DNA of 64,000 nucleotides. Source: Cupriavidus numazuensis. Lineage in GTDB: Bacteria; Pseudomonadota; Gammaproteobacteria; Burkholderiales; Burkholderiaceae. The position numbers and the translations under genes are program-made. The DNA is taken from the NCBI RefSeq assembly GCF_905397435.1, contig NZ_CAJPVI010000037.1, positions 30,058 to 94,057 on the forward strand. The letters are read 5' to 3'. The notes under the pieces are model-generated. The model was not told the origin of the DNA, ran no database searches, and was given only the letters and a program-made list of their open reading frames with translations. Shown here piece by piece: positions 51,645 to 60,284 of this stretch; within the stretch, counting starts at the first letter, position 1, and the number at the start of each line of letters is the position of its first letter.

Positions 51645-53168
51645 CTAGCCTTCGGCCGGCTCCCCGCAGAGCGGCACGGAGAACGCGAACGACGTGCCGA
51701 ACGGCTCGCGGTTCTGCGCCCAGATGTCGCCACGATGCCGCGACACGATGCTCTTGCACAGGGCCAGGCCGATGCCGTTGCCTCCGGGCTTGCCGGAGAA
51801 GAACCCGTCGAAGATCCGTTGGCTGGCGGCCTGCGGCAGCCCCCGGCCGAGGTCGTGCACCATCAGCATCGCCTTGGGGCCGCCGCAGCCGGTCCCGCCC
51901 GTCACACAGGTCTCGATCCGAAGCGTGCGCCGCTCCGGGGGGAGCGCCGCCATCTCTTCGATGGCGTTGAACGCGATGTTCAGGATCACCTGGCCAAGCA
52001 ACACCTTCTCGCAACTGATCGGCAATGGCTCCGGCGACAACGTCAATTCGAGTTTCACGTCCGCCTCCTCGCACTTGAGCGAGATGAAGTAGGCGCTGTC
52101 GTGGACGATATCGTTCAGGTCGACGCGCACCTCGGCCTGTTCCAGCTTTACCACGTACTCGCGAATGCTCTTGATGATCAGCGAGGCGTGCTCCACCTGC
52201 CGGGCGGCCGCTTCCAGCCCGAAGCGGATCGGCTCGGGATCGGCGTGGTTTTTTGCGAGCCGCATCGACGCCCCTTCGATGAAGTTGCGCGTCGCCGCCA
52301 GCGGCTGGCTTAGTTCATGGGCGATGGTCATCGCCATCTCGCCCATGGCGTTGTAGCGCGCGAGGTATTCGATCTCGCGCTCGCGCTCGCGCTCCATTGA
52401 TTCAGCCCCGACCTGCGCGGTCACGTCGCGAAACAGCAGCAGATAGCCGCTGATGTCGTCCTCGATCTCGACATAACGCGTGACGGCCTGGTGCCAGCGC
52501 AGTTCACCCATGGCAGTGCGTACCTGGAAGCGCATGGAGAACGAGCCGCGCATGGTCACGTCCGGCGCCACTTGGTCGCGCAGGACTTGCAGCAGCGGGG
52601 CTTCGCACAATCTGTCGAATTCGGCGCCCAGCACGTCACTTTCCACGCGTCCCAGGATCCGGCATCCCGACTCGCTGACATACGCCACGTGCCCGCTGCG
52701 ATCCACCACGATCACACCCTCCGCCAGGTCCTGCATGAACGCCCTGAGCCGGCTCTCGGAGCGGCGCAATTCGCGCTTCAGCGCTTCTTCCGCCGAGATG
52801 TCGCGGAACTGCACCATCAGTACATCGCGCGTCTCCAGCGACACGCGCGTGGCGATGGCTTCCGACAGGATCTCGTTGCCATTTTTGGCGCGATAGCACC
52901 ACTCGATCACGCTCTGGCCAGTCCTGGCCGCCTCGTCCAGCCACTGGAGCCCGACTTCGCGCCGGTACTTCTCCGCGTTGCGGGTCATGTCCGGCGCCTT
53001 CAGTGCCGGGAGTTCCTCCAACGTGAATCCCAGCGTCTCGCGTGCCGCGTGGTTCGCCCACAGGATGGACTTCGTGTCGGCGTCATGGAGGATCACGCGC
53101 AGCGTCAGCGCCTCGACCATGCGAAAGAAGTCGTCTTGCCCGAATTGATACATGTTGCCCGCAGCCAT
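51645..53168 (-). CDS. soluble PAS-domain sensor histidine kinase
   Basis: A 507-aa kinase without membrane segments. Two PAS domains lie at about residues 12-125 and 140-265 (LRVILHDADTKSILWANHAA in the first; RLRAFMQDLAEGVIVVDRSG opens the second). The HisKA H-box is GEMAMTIAHELSQPLAATRN and the ATPase domain has GQVILNIAFNAIEEM and the glycine box FFSGKPGGNGIGLALCKSI. Cytoplasmic PAS sensing of an aromatic or indolic ligand is plausible, as in StyS/TodS-type systems. It is transcribed toward its response regulator and divergent from iacA. Confidence 0.92.
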   Translation of the reverse strand: MAAGNMYQFGQDDFFRMVEALTLRVILHDADTKSILWANHAARETLGFTLEELPALKAPDMTRNAEKYRREVGLQWLDEAARTGQSVIEWCYRAKNGNEILSEAIATRVSLETRDVLMVQFRDISAEEALKRELRRSESRLRAFMQDLAEGVIVVDRSGHVAYVSESGCRILGRVESDVLGAEFDRLCEAPLLQVLRDQVAPDVTMRGSFSMRFQVRTAMGELRWHQAVTRYVEIEDDISGYLLLFRDVTAQVGAESMEREREREIEYLARYNAMGEMAMTIAHELSQPLAATRNFIEGASMRLAKNHADPEPIRFGLEAAARQVEHASLIIKSIREYVVKLEQAEVRVDLNDIVHDSAYFISLKCEEADVKLELTLSPEPLPISCEKVLLGQVILNIAFNAIEEMAALPPERRTLRIETCVTGGTGCGGPKAMLMVHDLGRGLPQAASQRIFDGFFSGKPGGNGIGLALCKSIVSRHRGDIWAQNREPFGTSFAFSVPLCGEPAEG

Positions 53169-53222
53169 GCCGGTGGAATGAATCGATCCTGCAGCGTACC
53201 TCCGGAAGTGCCCGGAGCCGTA

Positions 53223-53237
53223 TAGGTATTTCCTTTA
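53223..53237. promoter_or_regulatory. 15-bp conserved site, copy 2 (iac regulon candidate)
   Basis: TAGGTATTTCCTTTA in the divergent region between the histidine kinase and iacA, about 155 bp upstream of the iacA ATG and 55 bp upstream of the kinase start. Identical to 50135-50149. Confidence 0.6.
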
Positions 53238-53389
53238 CGCGCCCTTGGGAAACCGCACGCCGATGCACACCTCCCTCCAATTGTTGCCTGCCGGGGCCCG
53301 TCGATAGACTGCTTTCAACGGTCCACACCGTCAAAGCCGGCTCTCCAGCCGCTCCCCTAGCCGGCCCACGCAATCCACCGGAGACAACC

Positions 53390-54580
53390 ATGCTGCATTC
53401 CGCTGTGTCGGAAAGCCTCCTCAACCCATTTCCCGGCATCGCCATGCCCCAGGCCGCGGACACCGAATCGCGCCAGGCACAGCTCGACCGACTGCTGGCT
53501 GAAATCCGCGCCCGCCGCGAAGAATTTGATGTGAAGCGGCATGTGCCGCGGGATATGGTAGCCCAGCTCAAGCAACTGGGCGTCTACCGCGCCGCCACGC
53601 CGCGCTGCTTTGGCGGCGACGCCTGCGCGCCCGCCGATTTCCTCAGGCTGATCGAGACCATTTCCGAAGCAGACGGCTCCGCCGGCTGGGTCGCGAGCTT
53701 CGGCTCCGCCGCGCTCTACCTCGCCGCCCTGCCGCGCGACACCCTTGCCCGCCTCTACGCCAATGGTCCGGACATCGTCTTCGCCGGCGGCCTGTTCCCG
53801 ATCCAGCCCGCCGAAAAGATCGATGGCGGCTACCGCGTCAACGGCCTGTGGAAGTTCGCCAGCGGCTGCAAGGGCGCGGACATCCTCGGTGTCGGCATTG
53901 GCGCCGGCGACGGCGGCAAGCCACGCACGGCCGTGCTGCGGCCGGAAGACGTGGAGATCGTCGAGAACTGGGAAGTGATCGGCCTGCGCGGCACCGGCAG
54001 CCATGACCTGCGCGTCAGCGACGTGTTCGTCGCCGATGAGTGGACCTTTGTGCGCGGCGGCGCGCCGACTATCGATGAGCCGCTCTACCGCTATCCCTCG
54101 ATCGCCTACGCCGCCCAGGTGCTGGCGGTGGTGAACCTTGGCGTTGCCCGCGCCGCGCTGGACGAGGTCTCGCACATGGCCGGCGGACGCACCGGCATCA
54201 CCGGCGCACCGAAGATGGCCGACCGCGCTTACCTGCGCATCGCCGTAGCCAAGGCAGAAGCCGAACTGCGTTCGGCGCGTGCCTTCTTCTACGAAGCCAC
54301 CGAGTCCGCGTGGGACACGATCCTGAAGGGCGACCGGCTCACAGCCGAACAGACCAGCCTGCTGCGCCTGTCGGCCGTGCAGGCCACCCGCGCGGGCGCA
54401 AACGCCACGCAGTCAGCCTACCTGCTCGCCGGCACCGCTGCAATCTACGACGGGCACCCGCTGCAGCGCTACTTGCGCGACGCCATGGTCGTTACCCAGC
54501 ACGCCTTCCTTGGCGAAGGCCTCTATGACGCCGCCGGCGCCGTCAGCCTCGGCGTGCCGCCGATGCCCGGTTACATCTGA
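53390..54580 (+). CDS. iacA: flavin-dependent indole-3-acetate monooxygenase IacA
   Basis: A 396-aa acyl-CoA-dehydrogenase-fold group D flavoprotein monooxygenase. Markers are FLRLIETISEADGSAGWVAS, GYRVNGLWKFASGCKGADIL and GLRGTGSHDLRVSDVFVADE, seen in HpaH/IacA-like oxygenases, and there is no acyl-CoA active-site glutamate. In known iac pathways IacA oxidises the indole ring of IAA using reduced flavin from IacG. ATG 53390 has GGAGA about 8 bp upstream; an extension starting at 53042 overlaps the kinase and is rejected. It is the first gene of the rightward iac operon. The symbol is based on gene order with IacB/I/H/C/D/E/F. Confidence 0.88.
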   Translation: MLHSAVSESLLNPFPGIAMPQAADTESRQAQLDRLLAEIRARREEFDVKRHVPRDMVAQLKQLGVYRAATPRCFGGDACAPADFLRLIETISEADGSAGWVASFGSAALYLAALPRDTLARLYANGPDIVFAGGLFPIQPAEKIDGGYRVNGLWKFASGCKGADILGVGIGAGDGGKPRTAVLRPEDVEIVENWEVIGLRGTGSHDLRVSDVFVADEWTFVRGGAPTIDEPLYRYPSIAYAAQVLAVVNLGVARAALDEVSHMAGGRTGITGAPKMADRAYLRIAVAKAEAELRSARAFFYEATESAWDTILKGDRLTAEQTSLLRLSAVQATRAGANATQSAYLLAGTAAIYDGHPLQRYLRDAMVVTQHAFLGEGLYDAAGAVSLGVPPMPGYI

Positions 54581-54617
54581 CACACGATCCCACGACCCAA
54601 CACCGACCGGAGCCTAT

Positions 54618-54986
54618 ATGTCGCAACCTGTCCAGAGCCCCCTGCGCGTCCTCTTCTGCATCGGCATTACGCAGAACTTCTTCGACCTGCCGACTGGCCA
54701 TGGCATCGAAGTGTGGAAGGGATTCAGCGCCATGATGAAGTCGATGGGCGCCATGCCCGGAGTCTCCATCCTCGGCGCAATCGACGATGACCGCCTGATG
54801 GTCGGCCCGTCCACCACGTCGCCGTGGACCGTGTACATCATGGCCGACGTGAAGGACTACGACACCGTGGTCGCCGCCTGCAATCTCTTCCGCACCACGC
54901 CTGTCGGCGAGCACAGCCTGTGGCGCTACGCCAAGATCGAGGCGCGCGTGGGCCGCGCGCTCGAGATTCCGGCCGAAGCCGCCTGA
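54618..54986 (+). CDS. iacB: IacB-like protein
   Basis: A 122-aa protein that matches by length and position the small IacB protein found between iacA and iacI in indole-acetate clusters. It contains LRVLFCIGITQNFFDLPTGH, WKGFSAMMKSMGAMPGVSI and SLWRYAKIEARVGRALEIP, and looks like a compact alpha/beta ferredoxin-like fold. No catalytic motif is visible; function in the family is not settled. ATG 54618 has CGGAG 7-8 bp upstream. It lies 37 bp after iacA. Confidence 0.8.
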   Translation: MSQPVQSPLRVLFCIGITQNFFDLPTGHGIEVWKGFSAMMKSMGAMPGVSILGAIDDDRLMVGPSTTSPWTVYIMADVKDYDTVVAACNLFRTTPVGEHSLWRYAKIEARVGRALEIPAEAA

Positions 54987-55001
54987 TGCTGGACTGACGT
55001 C

Positions 55002-55520
55002 ATGACGAAAGCGCAGATTCCCGCGAGCGGCGTTGACGTGGGCCAGATGGCAACGCGACTCGCCGCCCTTGAAGCCGAGTGCGCGGCGCGGCGCACGCTG
55101 TCGCGCTACATGTCGCTGTGCGACGTGCCGGCCCCGGCCGACGTGCGCGACGGCGAACTGCCCGCGCTGTTCACAGACGACGCCGTGTGGGAAGGCGCAG
55201 GCGCGGAATACGCGTCCGGCTTTGGCCGCCACGTCGGCCCCGCCGCCATCGGCGAGTTCCTGCACAAGTACCTGCCGCCCGTGCCGCATTTCCAGCGCAA
55301 CGTGCATTTCCTCACCAGCGAGGCGATGGTGACGGACGGCGACGCCGTGCGTGGCCACTGGATCATGCAGCAACTGTCGGTCTATGCCGGCGGAAAGACC
55401 GAACTGATCTCGGCACGTCTGGCAGTGCAGTTTGCCATCGGCCATGATGGCACGGCCCGCATCCGGCACTTCCAGACGGAACGGTTGTCGTGCCTGACGC
55501 TTGCGGAGGCGCTGCAATGA
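55002..55520 (+). CDS. iacI: IacI-like SnoaL/NTF2-fold protein
   Basis: A 172-aa NTF2-like protein: an N-terminal helix (ALEAECAARRTLSRYMSLCD), then PALFTDDAVWEGAGAEYASG and FLTSEAMVTDGDAVRGHWIM, typical of SnoaL-4 cone-shaped folds found with Rieske dioxygenases. In iac clusters it is called IacI, with an uncertain role. It ends in ATGA overlap with iacH and follows iacB by 15 bp, so it is co-translated. Confidence 0.82.
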   Translation: MTKAQIPASGVDVGQMATRLAALEAECAARRTLSRYMSLCDVPAPADVRDGELPALFTDDAVWEGAGAEYASGFGRHVGPAAIGEFLHKYLPPVPHFQRNVHFLTSEAMVTDGDAVRGHWIMQQLSVYAGGKTELISARLAVQFAIGHDGTARIRHFQTERLSCLTLAEALQ

Positions 55521-56659
55521 CCGCCTTCGTCTCCCGCTTCTGCGTTGGTGGCGACGGCCCCGCCATCGCCATCAAGGATTCGATCGACATCGCGGGCTAC
55601 CCAACCGTCGCCGGCAGCCGCGCATTGCGCCACGCGGCGCCCGCCGCCGAGCACGCGGACGTGGTGGCCCGTCTGCTCGACGCAGGCTGGTCGATCGTCG
55701 GCAAGACCACGATGCACGAACTCGCCTTCGGCATCTCTGGCATCAACGACTTCGCCGGCACGCCGGTCAACGCGCAGGCCCCGGACCGCATTCCCGGCGG
55801 CTCGTCCAGCGGTTCGGCCGCCGCTGTCGCAGCGGGCGAGGTCCGCATCGCCCTGGGCACCGATACCGGCGGCTCCATCCGCATGCCCGCAGCCTGCTGC
55901 GGTGTGGCGGGACTGAAGCCCACCTTCGGCCGCGTCAGCCGCCGTGGTGCCCATCCGGCCAGGTCGTCGCTGGATTGCGTCGGCCCGTTCGCCGATTCGG
56001 TCGATGGCATCGTCGCCGCCATGGCCGTGATTGCGCCGGACTTCGACGCGTCGCAGGCACGCGATAGCGGCAAGACTTTCCGCATCGGCCTGCTCGATGA
56101 TGTGCTTGCAGATCCCGCGATCGTCGATGCCGTCGCCAGCGCCCTGCGCAAGGCCGGCTTCACTACGCAACGCGTACGCCTCGACGGCATGGGAGCCGCT
56201 TACCAGGCCGGCATGCAGGTCATCAACTTCGAGACGTGGGCGGCCTTTGGCCACCTGACCGGAGCCGGCGCCCTGCAGCCCGATGTCGAGCAGCGCCTGC
56301 TGGCCGCCAGCGCGACCCGCCGCGACGACCTCGATCGGGCCGAAGCGGTTCGTCGCGCGTTCACCGCGCAGGTCGATGCGGTGCTCTACGAGGTTGACGT
56401 CATCGTGCTGCCCACGCTGCCCGAACTGCCGCCGCTTCTCTCGGCAGTGCGTGAAGGGAGATCGATCCTCGCTCTGACCACGCTCGTACGCCCCTACAAC
56501 CTGAGCGGCCATCCCGCACTCACGCTGCCTGTACCGGTCGCCGATGTCCCCATCAAGGCAGGCCTGCAACTGGTGGGCCGCAAGGGCGGAGACGAGACCC
56601 TTTGCGCCATCGCATCCCGGATTGAACGCGCCATCGCTTCTGGCGGCGTCGCCCAATAA
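55517..56659 (+). CDS. iacH: amidase-signature protein IacH
   Basis: A 380-aa amidase-signature enzyme. The Ser-cisSer-Lys triad is visible: the lysine in GPAIAIKDSIDIAG, the cis-serine in PGGSSSGSAAAVAAG and the nucleophilic serine in LGTDTGGSIRMPAACCGVAG. The start at 55517 overlaps the iacI stop (ATGA). In iac clusters IacH is thought to act on an amide-type intermediate or on auxin conjugates; the exact step is unsettled. It is somewhat shorter than typical amidases of about 450-500 aa. Confidence 0.85.
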   Translation: MTAFVSRFCVGGDGPAIAIKDSIDIAGYPTVAGSRALRHAAPAAEHADVVARLLDAGWSIVGKTTMHELAFGISGINDFAGTPVNAQAPDRIPGGSSSGSAAAVAAGEVRIALGTDTGGSIRMPAACCGVAGLKPTFGRVSRRGAHPARSSLDCVGPFADSVDGIVAAMAVIAPDFDASQARDSGKTFRIGLLDDVLADPAIVDAVASALRKAGFTTQRVRLDGMGAAYQAGMQVINFETWAAFGHLTGAGALQPDVEQRLLAASATRRDDLDRAEAVRRAFTAQVDAVLYEVDVIVLPTLPELPPLLSAVREGRSILALTTLVRPYNLSGHPALTLPVPVADVPIKAGLQLVGRKGGDETLCAIASRIERAIASGGVAQ

Positions 56660-56676
56660 ACCCACGGAGAACTAGC

Positions 56677-57972
56677 ATGTGTTCCCACGATACCGATACC
56701 TATCAGCCCGTGACCTTCACGGCCAGGCCTGAGCGGCTGGTCCAGGACGACCGCGTCGATGGTTCGATGTACCACGACCCGGCGCTGTTCGAAACCGAAC
56801 TCGAGCGTATCTTCTACAAGACCTGGATCTGGGTCGCACACGAGAGCGAGATCCGCAACCCCGGCGACTTCAAGACCACGAAAATCGGCCGCCAGCCAGT
56901 CATCGTCGTGCGTGACAAAGCCGGCAAGATACACGTGCTCGAAAACCGCTGCCGTCATCGCGGCGCCACGCTATGCGAGAAGTCGAAGGGCAACGCCACA
57001 GGCTTTACCTGTCCGTATCACAGCTGGTCGTATGCGCTGGACGGCAAGCTGCGCGCACTGCCCTATCCGGACGGCTACGAGGACATCCTCGACAAGTCCG
57101 AACTGCCGCTGCGCTCGCTGCGTGTCGACAGCTACGCGGGCATGGTCTTCGCCAGCTTCAACCAGGACGTCGAGCCGCTTTCCGACTTCCTCGGCGAAGC
57201 GAAGCGCTGGATCGATCTGTTCATGAAGCAGGGTGCCGGCTATCCGATCAAGACGCAGGGCGAGCACAAGTTCACCTTCCACGGCAACTGGAAGATCCAG
57301 CTCGAGAACACCACCGACGGCTACCACTTCCCGATCGTGCACAAATCGTGGATGTCGTCGGTCGATGAAGAGACGTCCGAGATGCTGTCGTTCATGACGG
57401 ACGAAAAGGCAGTGACGCACGCGCTCGGCAACGGCCACAGCGTGATGGTGATGGTGCCCGAGCATGTCGATCTCGATCAGGACGACGGTACCGAGCCGCT
57501 GCAGGAGCGCTTCGCCCACATTACCGAGGCACTATCGAAGGAAATGCCGCCGGAACAGGTGCGCCGCATCGTTCGGTCGCTGCACGGCGCGGGCTTCAAC
57601 CTGAACCTCTTCCCCAACGTGGCGATGTCGATGGCGTTCTTCCGCGTGCTGCACCCGGTGTCGGTCACGGAGACCGAGATCCGCCACGTGGCCCTCGGCA
57701 TGGAGGGCGGTCCCGAGATTGCCAACCGCGAGCGGCTGCGCATCCATGAGCATTTCCAGGGCCCGTTCGGCTTCGGCAGCCCGGACGATGCCGAAGCCTG
57801 GGAACGCGTGCAGCGCGGTTCCTATGCCGGCAAGAACGTGCCGATCCTGGTCAACCGCGGTCTGAACCGCGAAATCGTCGCCGACAACGGCGACAAGGTC
57901 TCGCACGCCACCGACGAAGGCGGCATGCGTGAAGCCTATCGGACGTGGAAAAGGATGATGAGCGATGAATAA
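56677..57972 (+). CDS. iacC: Rieske dioxygenase large subunit IacC
   Basis: A 431-aa ring-hydroxylating dioxygenase alpha subunit. The Rieske motif CRHRGATLC with CPYHSWSYALDG binds the [2Fe-2S] cluster; the mononuclear-iron motif is in NTTDGYHFPIVHKSW, with a later acidic residue. In the iac pathway IacC with IacD and reductase IacF turns dioxindole-3-acetate into catechol. It starts 17 bp after iacH and overlaps iacD by 8 bp. The symbol rests on order and family. Confidence 0.92.
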   Translation: MCSHDTDTYQPVTFTARPERLVQDDRVDGSMYHDPALFETELERIFYKTWIWVAHESEIRNPGDFKTTKIGRQPVIVVRDKAGKIHVLENRCRHRGATLCEKSKGNATGFTCPYHSWSYALDGKLRALPYPDGYEDILDKSELPLRSLRVDSYAGMVFASFNQDVEPLSDFLGEAKRWIDLFMKQGAGYPIKTQGEHKFTFHGNWKIQLENTTDGYHFPIVHKSWMSSVDEETSEMLSFMTDEKAVTHALGNGHSVMVMVPEHVDLDQDDGTEPLQERFAHITEALSKEMPPEQVRRIVRSLHGAGFNLNLFPNVAMSMAFFRVLHPVSVTETEIRHVALGMEGGPEIANRERLRIHEHFQGPFGFGSPDDAEAWERVQRGSYAGKNVPILVNRGLNREIVADNGDKVSHATDEGGMREAYRTWKRMMSDE

Positions 57973-58465
57973 AGCGAACGAACTGAACCTGGTCGCCCCC
58001 TCCCTGCAGCTGGCCACCGAGTTCATCTGGCGCGAGGCCGAGTTGCTCGATCGCAAGGACTACAAGCAGTGGTCCGACCTGTGGAGCGAAACCGGCCGCT
58101 ATGTAGTGCCGATCGACCCCGACACGACCGACTTCGAAGCCACGCTGAACTACGCCTACGACGACGCCCGCATGCGCGCCATGCGCATCGAGCGCCTGAC
58201 CTCGGGCCACTCGGTGTCTGCCGTGGATGCCGCGCGTACGGTGCGTACCGTGTCGCGCTTCACCGAGGCGTCGAGCGATGCGGACGTCATCGAAGTCTGC
58301 TCGGCGCAAATCCTCGTCGCCTACAAGCGCGAGCGCCACACGCTGTTCGCCGCCGACCTGACGCACCGCCTGCGCTTTACGCAGGGAGGCATCCGCATCG
58401 AGCAGAAGGTGGTCCGCCTGATCAACTCCACCGACAGCCTCAACGCTCTCGGCTTCCTGCTGTAA
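57965..58465 (+). CDS. iacD: Rieske dioxygenase small subunit IacD
   Basis: A 166-aa dioxygenase beta subunit of the NTF2-like fold: FIWREAELLDRKDYKQWSDL, YVVPIDPDTTD and ARTVRTVSRFTEASSDADVI. Beta subunits support the alpha3beta3 structure and can affect specificity. ATG 57965 lies inside the last codons of iacC, which couples translation of the two subunits. iacE follows after 9 bp. Confidence 0.92.
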   Translation: MNKANELNLVAPSLQLATEFIWREAELLDRKDYKQWSDLWSETGRYVVPIDPDTTDFEATLNYAYDDARMRAMRIERLTSGHSVSAVDAARTVRTVSRFTEASSDADVIEVCSAQILVAYKRERHTLFAADLTHRLRFTQGGIRIEQKVVRLINSTDSLNALGFLL

Positions 58466-58474
58466 GGAGACGCG

Positions 58475-59215
58475 ATGAAGCGAGTTGCCCTGATCACCGG
58501 CGGCGCCCGCGGCCTCGGCGAAGTCATCGCCCGCCGCATGTACGCCGCCGGCTACCGGGTCGCGATCGGCGACCTCGACGAGCGAGATGCGTGCGCCGTG
58601 GCGGAGTCTCTGGACCCAACGGGCGAGACCGCCGTGGCGCTTGCCCTCGACGTGACGGACAAGCTCGCGTTCGAGTCGGCGAAGGCTGCGCTGGAGAAAC
58701 GCTGGGGCGGCACCGACGTGCTGGTCAACAACGCCGGCAAGTCGCAGGTGTCGGCTCTGATGGACATCAGCCCCGAGGAGTTCGACCGGGTAGTGGCCAT
58801 CAACCTGCGCGGCACCTTCGTCGGCTCGCAAGTGTTCGGCGCGCATTTCGCCGAGCGCGGCTTCGGCCGCATCGTCAACATCGGCTCGCTGGCCGGCCAG
58901 AACGGCGGCACGGCGACAGGCGCGCACTATGCGGCGGCCAAGGGCGGCGTGGGCGTGCTGACCAAGATCTTCGCGCGCGAGCTGGCCCCGCGTGGCGTCA
59001 CCGTGAACTGTGTGTCGCCTGGCCCGCTCGATCTCCCGATCGTCCACGAGACCGTTCCCCGGGAGCGTCTCGAAGCCATCTGCAAGACGATCCCGGTCCA
59101 GCGGCTGGGCTCGCCGGAGTATGTAGCCGACATCGTGCTGCTGCTCGCGGCCGACTCGGCTGGCGCCGTCACCGGCGCCAGCTGGGACGCGAACGGCGGC
59201 CTGCTGATGCGCTGA
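58475..59215 (+). CDS. iacE: SDR dehydrogenase IacE
   Basis: A 246-aa classical SDR: LITGGARGLGEVIARRMYAA, NNAGKSQVSALMD, the catalytic AHYAAAKGGVGVLT, and the C-terminal DSAGAVTGASWDANGGLLMR. In studied iac systems IacE takes part in conversion of the hydroxylated indole-acetate to dioxindole-3-acetate. ATG 58475 has AAGGAG 6-8 bp upstream. It is followed by a 49-bp gap carrying three short direct repeats before iacF. Confidence 0.9.
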   Translation: MKRVALITGGARGLGEVIARRMYAAGYRVAIGDLDERDACAVAESLDPTGETAVALALDVTDKLAFESAKAALEKRWGGTDVLVNNAGKSQVSALMDISPEEFDRVVAINLRGTFVGSQVFGAHFAERGFGRIVNIGSLAGQNGGTATGAHYAAAKGGVGVLTKIFARELAPRGVTVNCVSPGPLDLPIVHETVPRERLEAICKTIPVQRLGSPEYVADIVLLLAADSAGAVTGASWDANGGLLMR

Positions 59216-59219
59216 GCGC

Positions 59220-59266
59220 GGTAGTCATCTGCTTCAAGGTAGTCATCAGTCCGGAAGGGTAGTCAT
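59220..59266 (+). repeat. three direct repeats GGTAGTCAT before iacF
   Basis: GGTAGTCAT occurs at 59220-59228, 59238-59246 and 59258-59266. The last copy contains the iacF start codon region. The period of 18-20 bp with divergent spacers looks like local duplication and gives three ATC/ATG-bearing candidates for ribosome contact. Confidence 0.7.
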
Positions 59267-60218
59267 GAACAAAGTCAGAGTCGAAAAGGTTGTGGAAGAG
59301 GCAGTGGGCATCCGGTCGTTCCGGCTGGTGCCCTGCGATGGCGCGTCGCTGCAGCCCTATGAGCCGGGCGCGCACGTCGACGTGCTCGGGCCGACCGGTG
59401 TCACGCGCCAGTATTCGCTGTGCAGCCCGCCGGACGACCCGTCCGGCTACCTGATCGCCGTGAAGCGGGAAGACGCTTCGCGTGGTGGCTCGGCCGCCCT
59501 TCACGACAACGTGCAGGAAGGCGCTGAGCTGGCCATCAGTGCCCCGCGCAACCTGTTCCGTCTGGCGCCGCAGGCCGAGCAGTACCTGTTGTTCGCTGCC
59601 GGGATCGGCATCACGCCGCTGCTGAGCATGGCCTACAAGCTGAACCGCGAAGGCGGGCCCTACCACCTGCACTACTTCGCCCGCTCGCGCGAACACGCCG
59701 CCTTCCTGAGGCTGTTGGAGTCGGCGCCGTTCCAGGGCAAGGTGACGCTGCACATCGGCGTGGACCGCGACGCACTGGGCCAGGTGCTTTCTGCCTGCAT
59801 GGAAGGCGCCGGCCCGGGCAGCCTGGCCTATACCTGCGGACCATCCGCGTTCATGGCGCGCGTGGTCGAGGAAGGTGAACGCCTGCTCGGCCCGGATACG
59901 GTCCACCTGGAGCACTTCCAGGCCGCCCCCTCGGCGGCCAGCCTGCCTGCCGGCGCATTCGAGGCCGAACTCGCCCAGAGCGGCAAGGTCATCGTCGTCC
60001 CGGAGGGCACGACGCTCGTCGATGCGCTCATCGCGGCCGGTTGCGACATCGATACCGAATGCCGCGAAGGCATCTGCGGCACCTGCATAGTGCCCGTCCT
60101 CGACGGCGAGCCGGATCATCGCGACAACTGCCTTTCCAAGAAGGAAAAGGCCTCGAACAAGCAGATCTGTGCCTGCGTGTCGCGAGCACGCACGGCGCGG
60201 ATCGTACTCGATCTGTAG
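59265..60218 (+). CDS. iacF: phthalate-dioxygenase-reductase-type IacF
   Basis: A 317-aa reductase with three domains: FMN/FAD barrel (TRQYSLCSPPDDPSGYLIAV), NAD-binding (LFAAGIGITPLLSMAYKL), and a C-terminal plant-type [2Fe-2S] ferredoxin (CDIDTECREGICGTC and later NCLS). It passes electrons from NADH to the Rieske centre of IacC. The domain order is that of phthalate dioxygenase/vanillate demethylase reductases. ATG 59265 lacks a strong Shine-Dalgarno, apart from GGAAGGGT 7-14 bp upstream. catA follows after 66 bp. Confidence 0.92.
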   Translation: MNKVRVEKVVEEAVGIRSFRLVPCDGASLQPYEPGAHVDVLGPTGVTRQYSLCSPPDDPSGYLIAVKREDASRGGSAALHDNVQEGAELAISAPRNLFRLAPQAEQYLLFAAGIGITPLLSMAYKLNREGGPYHLHYFARSREHAAFLRLLESAPFQGKVTLHIGVDRDALGQVLSACMEGAGPGSLAYTCGPSAFMARVVEEGERLLGPDTVHLEHFQAAPSAASLPAGAFEAELAQSGKVIVVPEGTTLVDALIAAGCDIDTECREGICGTCIVPVLDGEPDHRDNCLSKKEKASNKQICACVSRARTARIVLDL

Positions 60219-60284
60219 GGCGGGCCGCACCTATCCCCAATGCCCTCAATCTTTGGGGGCACCATACGTACAGGAGACACAATC

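Noticed and set aside
60235..60258. Inverted repeat CCCCAA / TTGGGG between iacF and catA as a further copy of the LAL motif
   Set aside because: Arms are only 6 bp, the GGTGG half is absent, and the spacing differs. It is more likely a weak chance hairpin.
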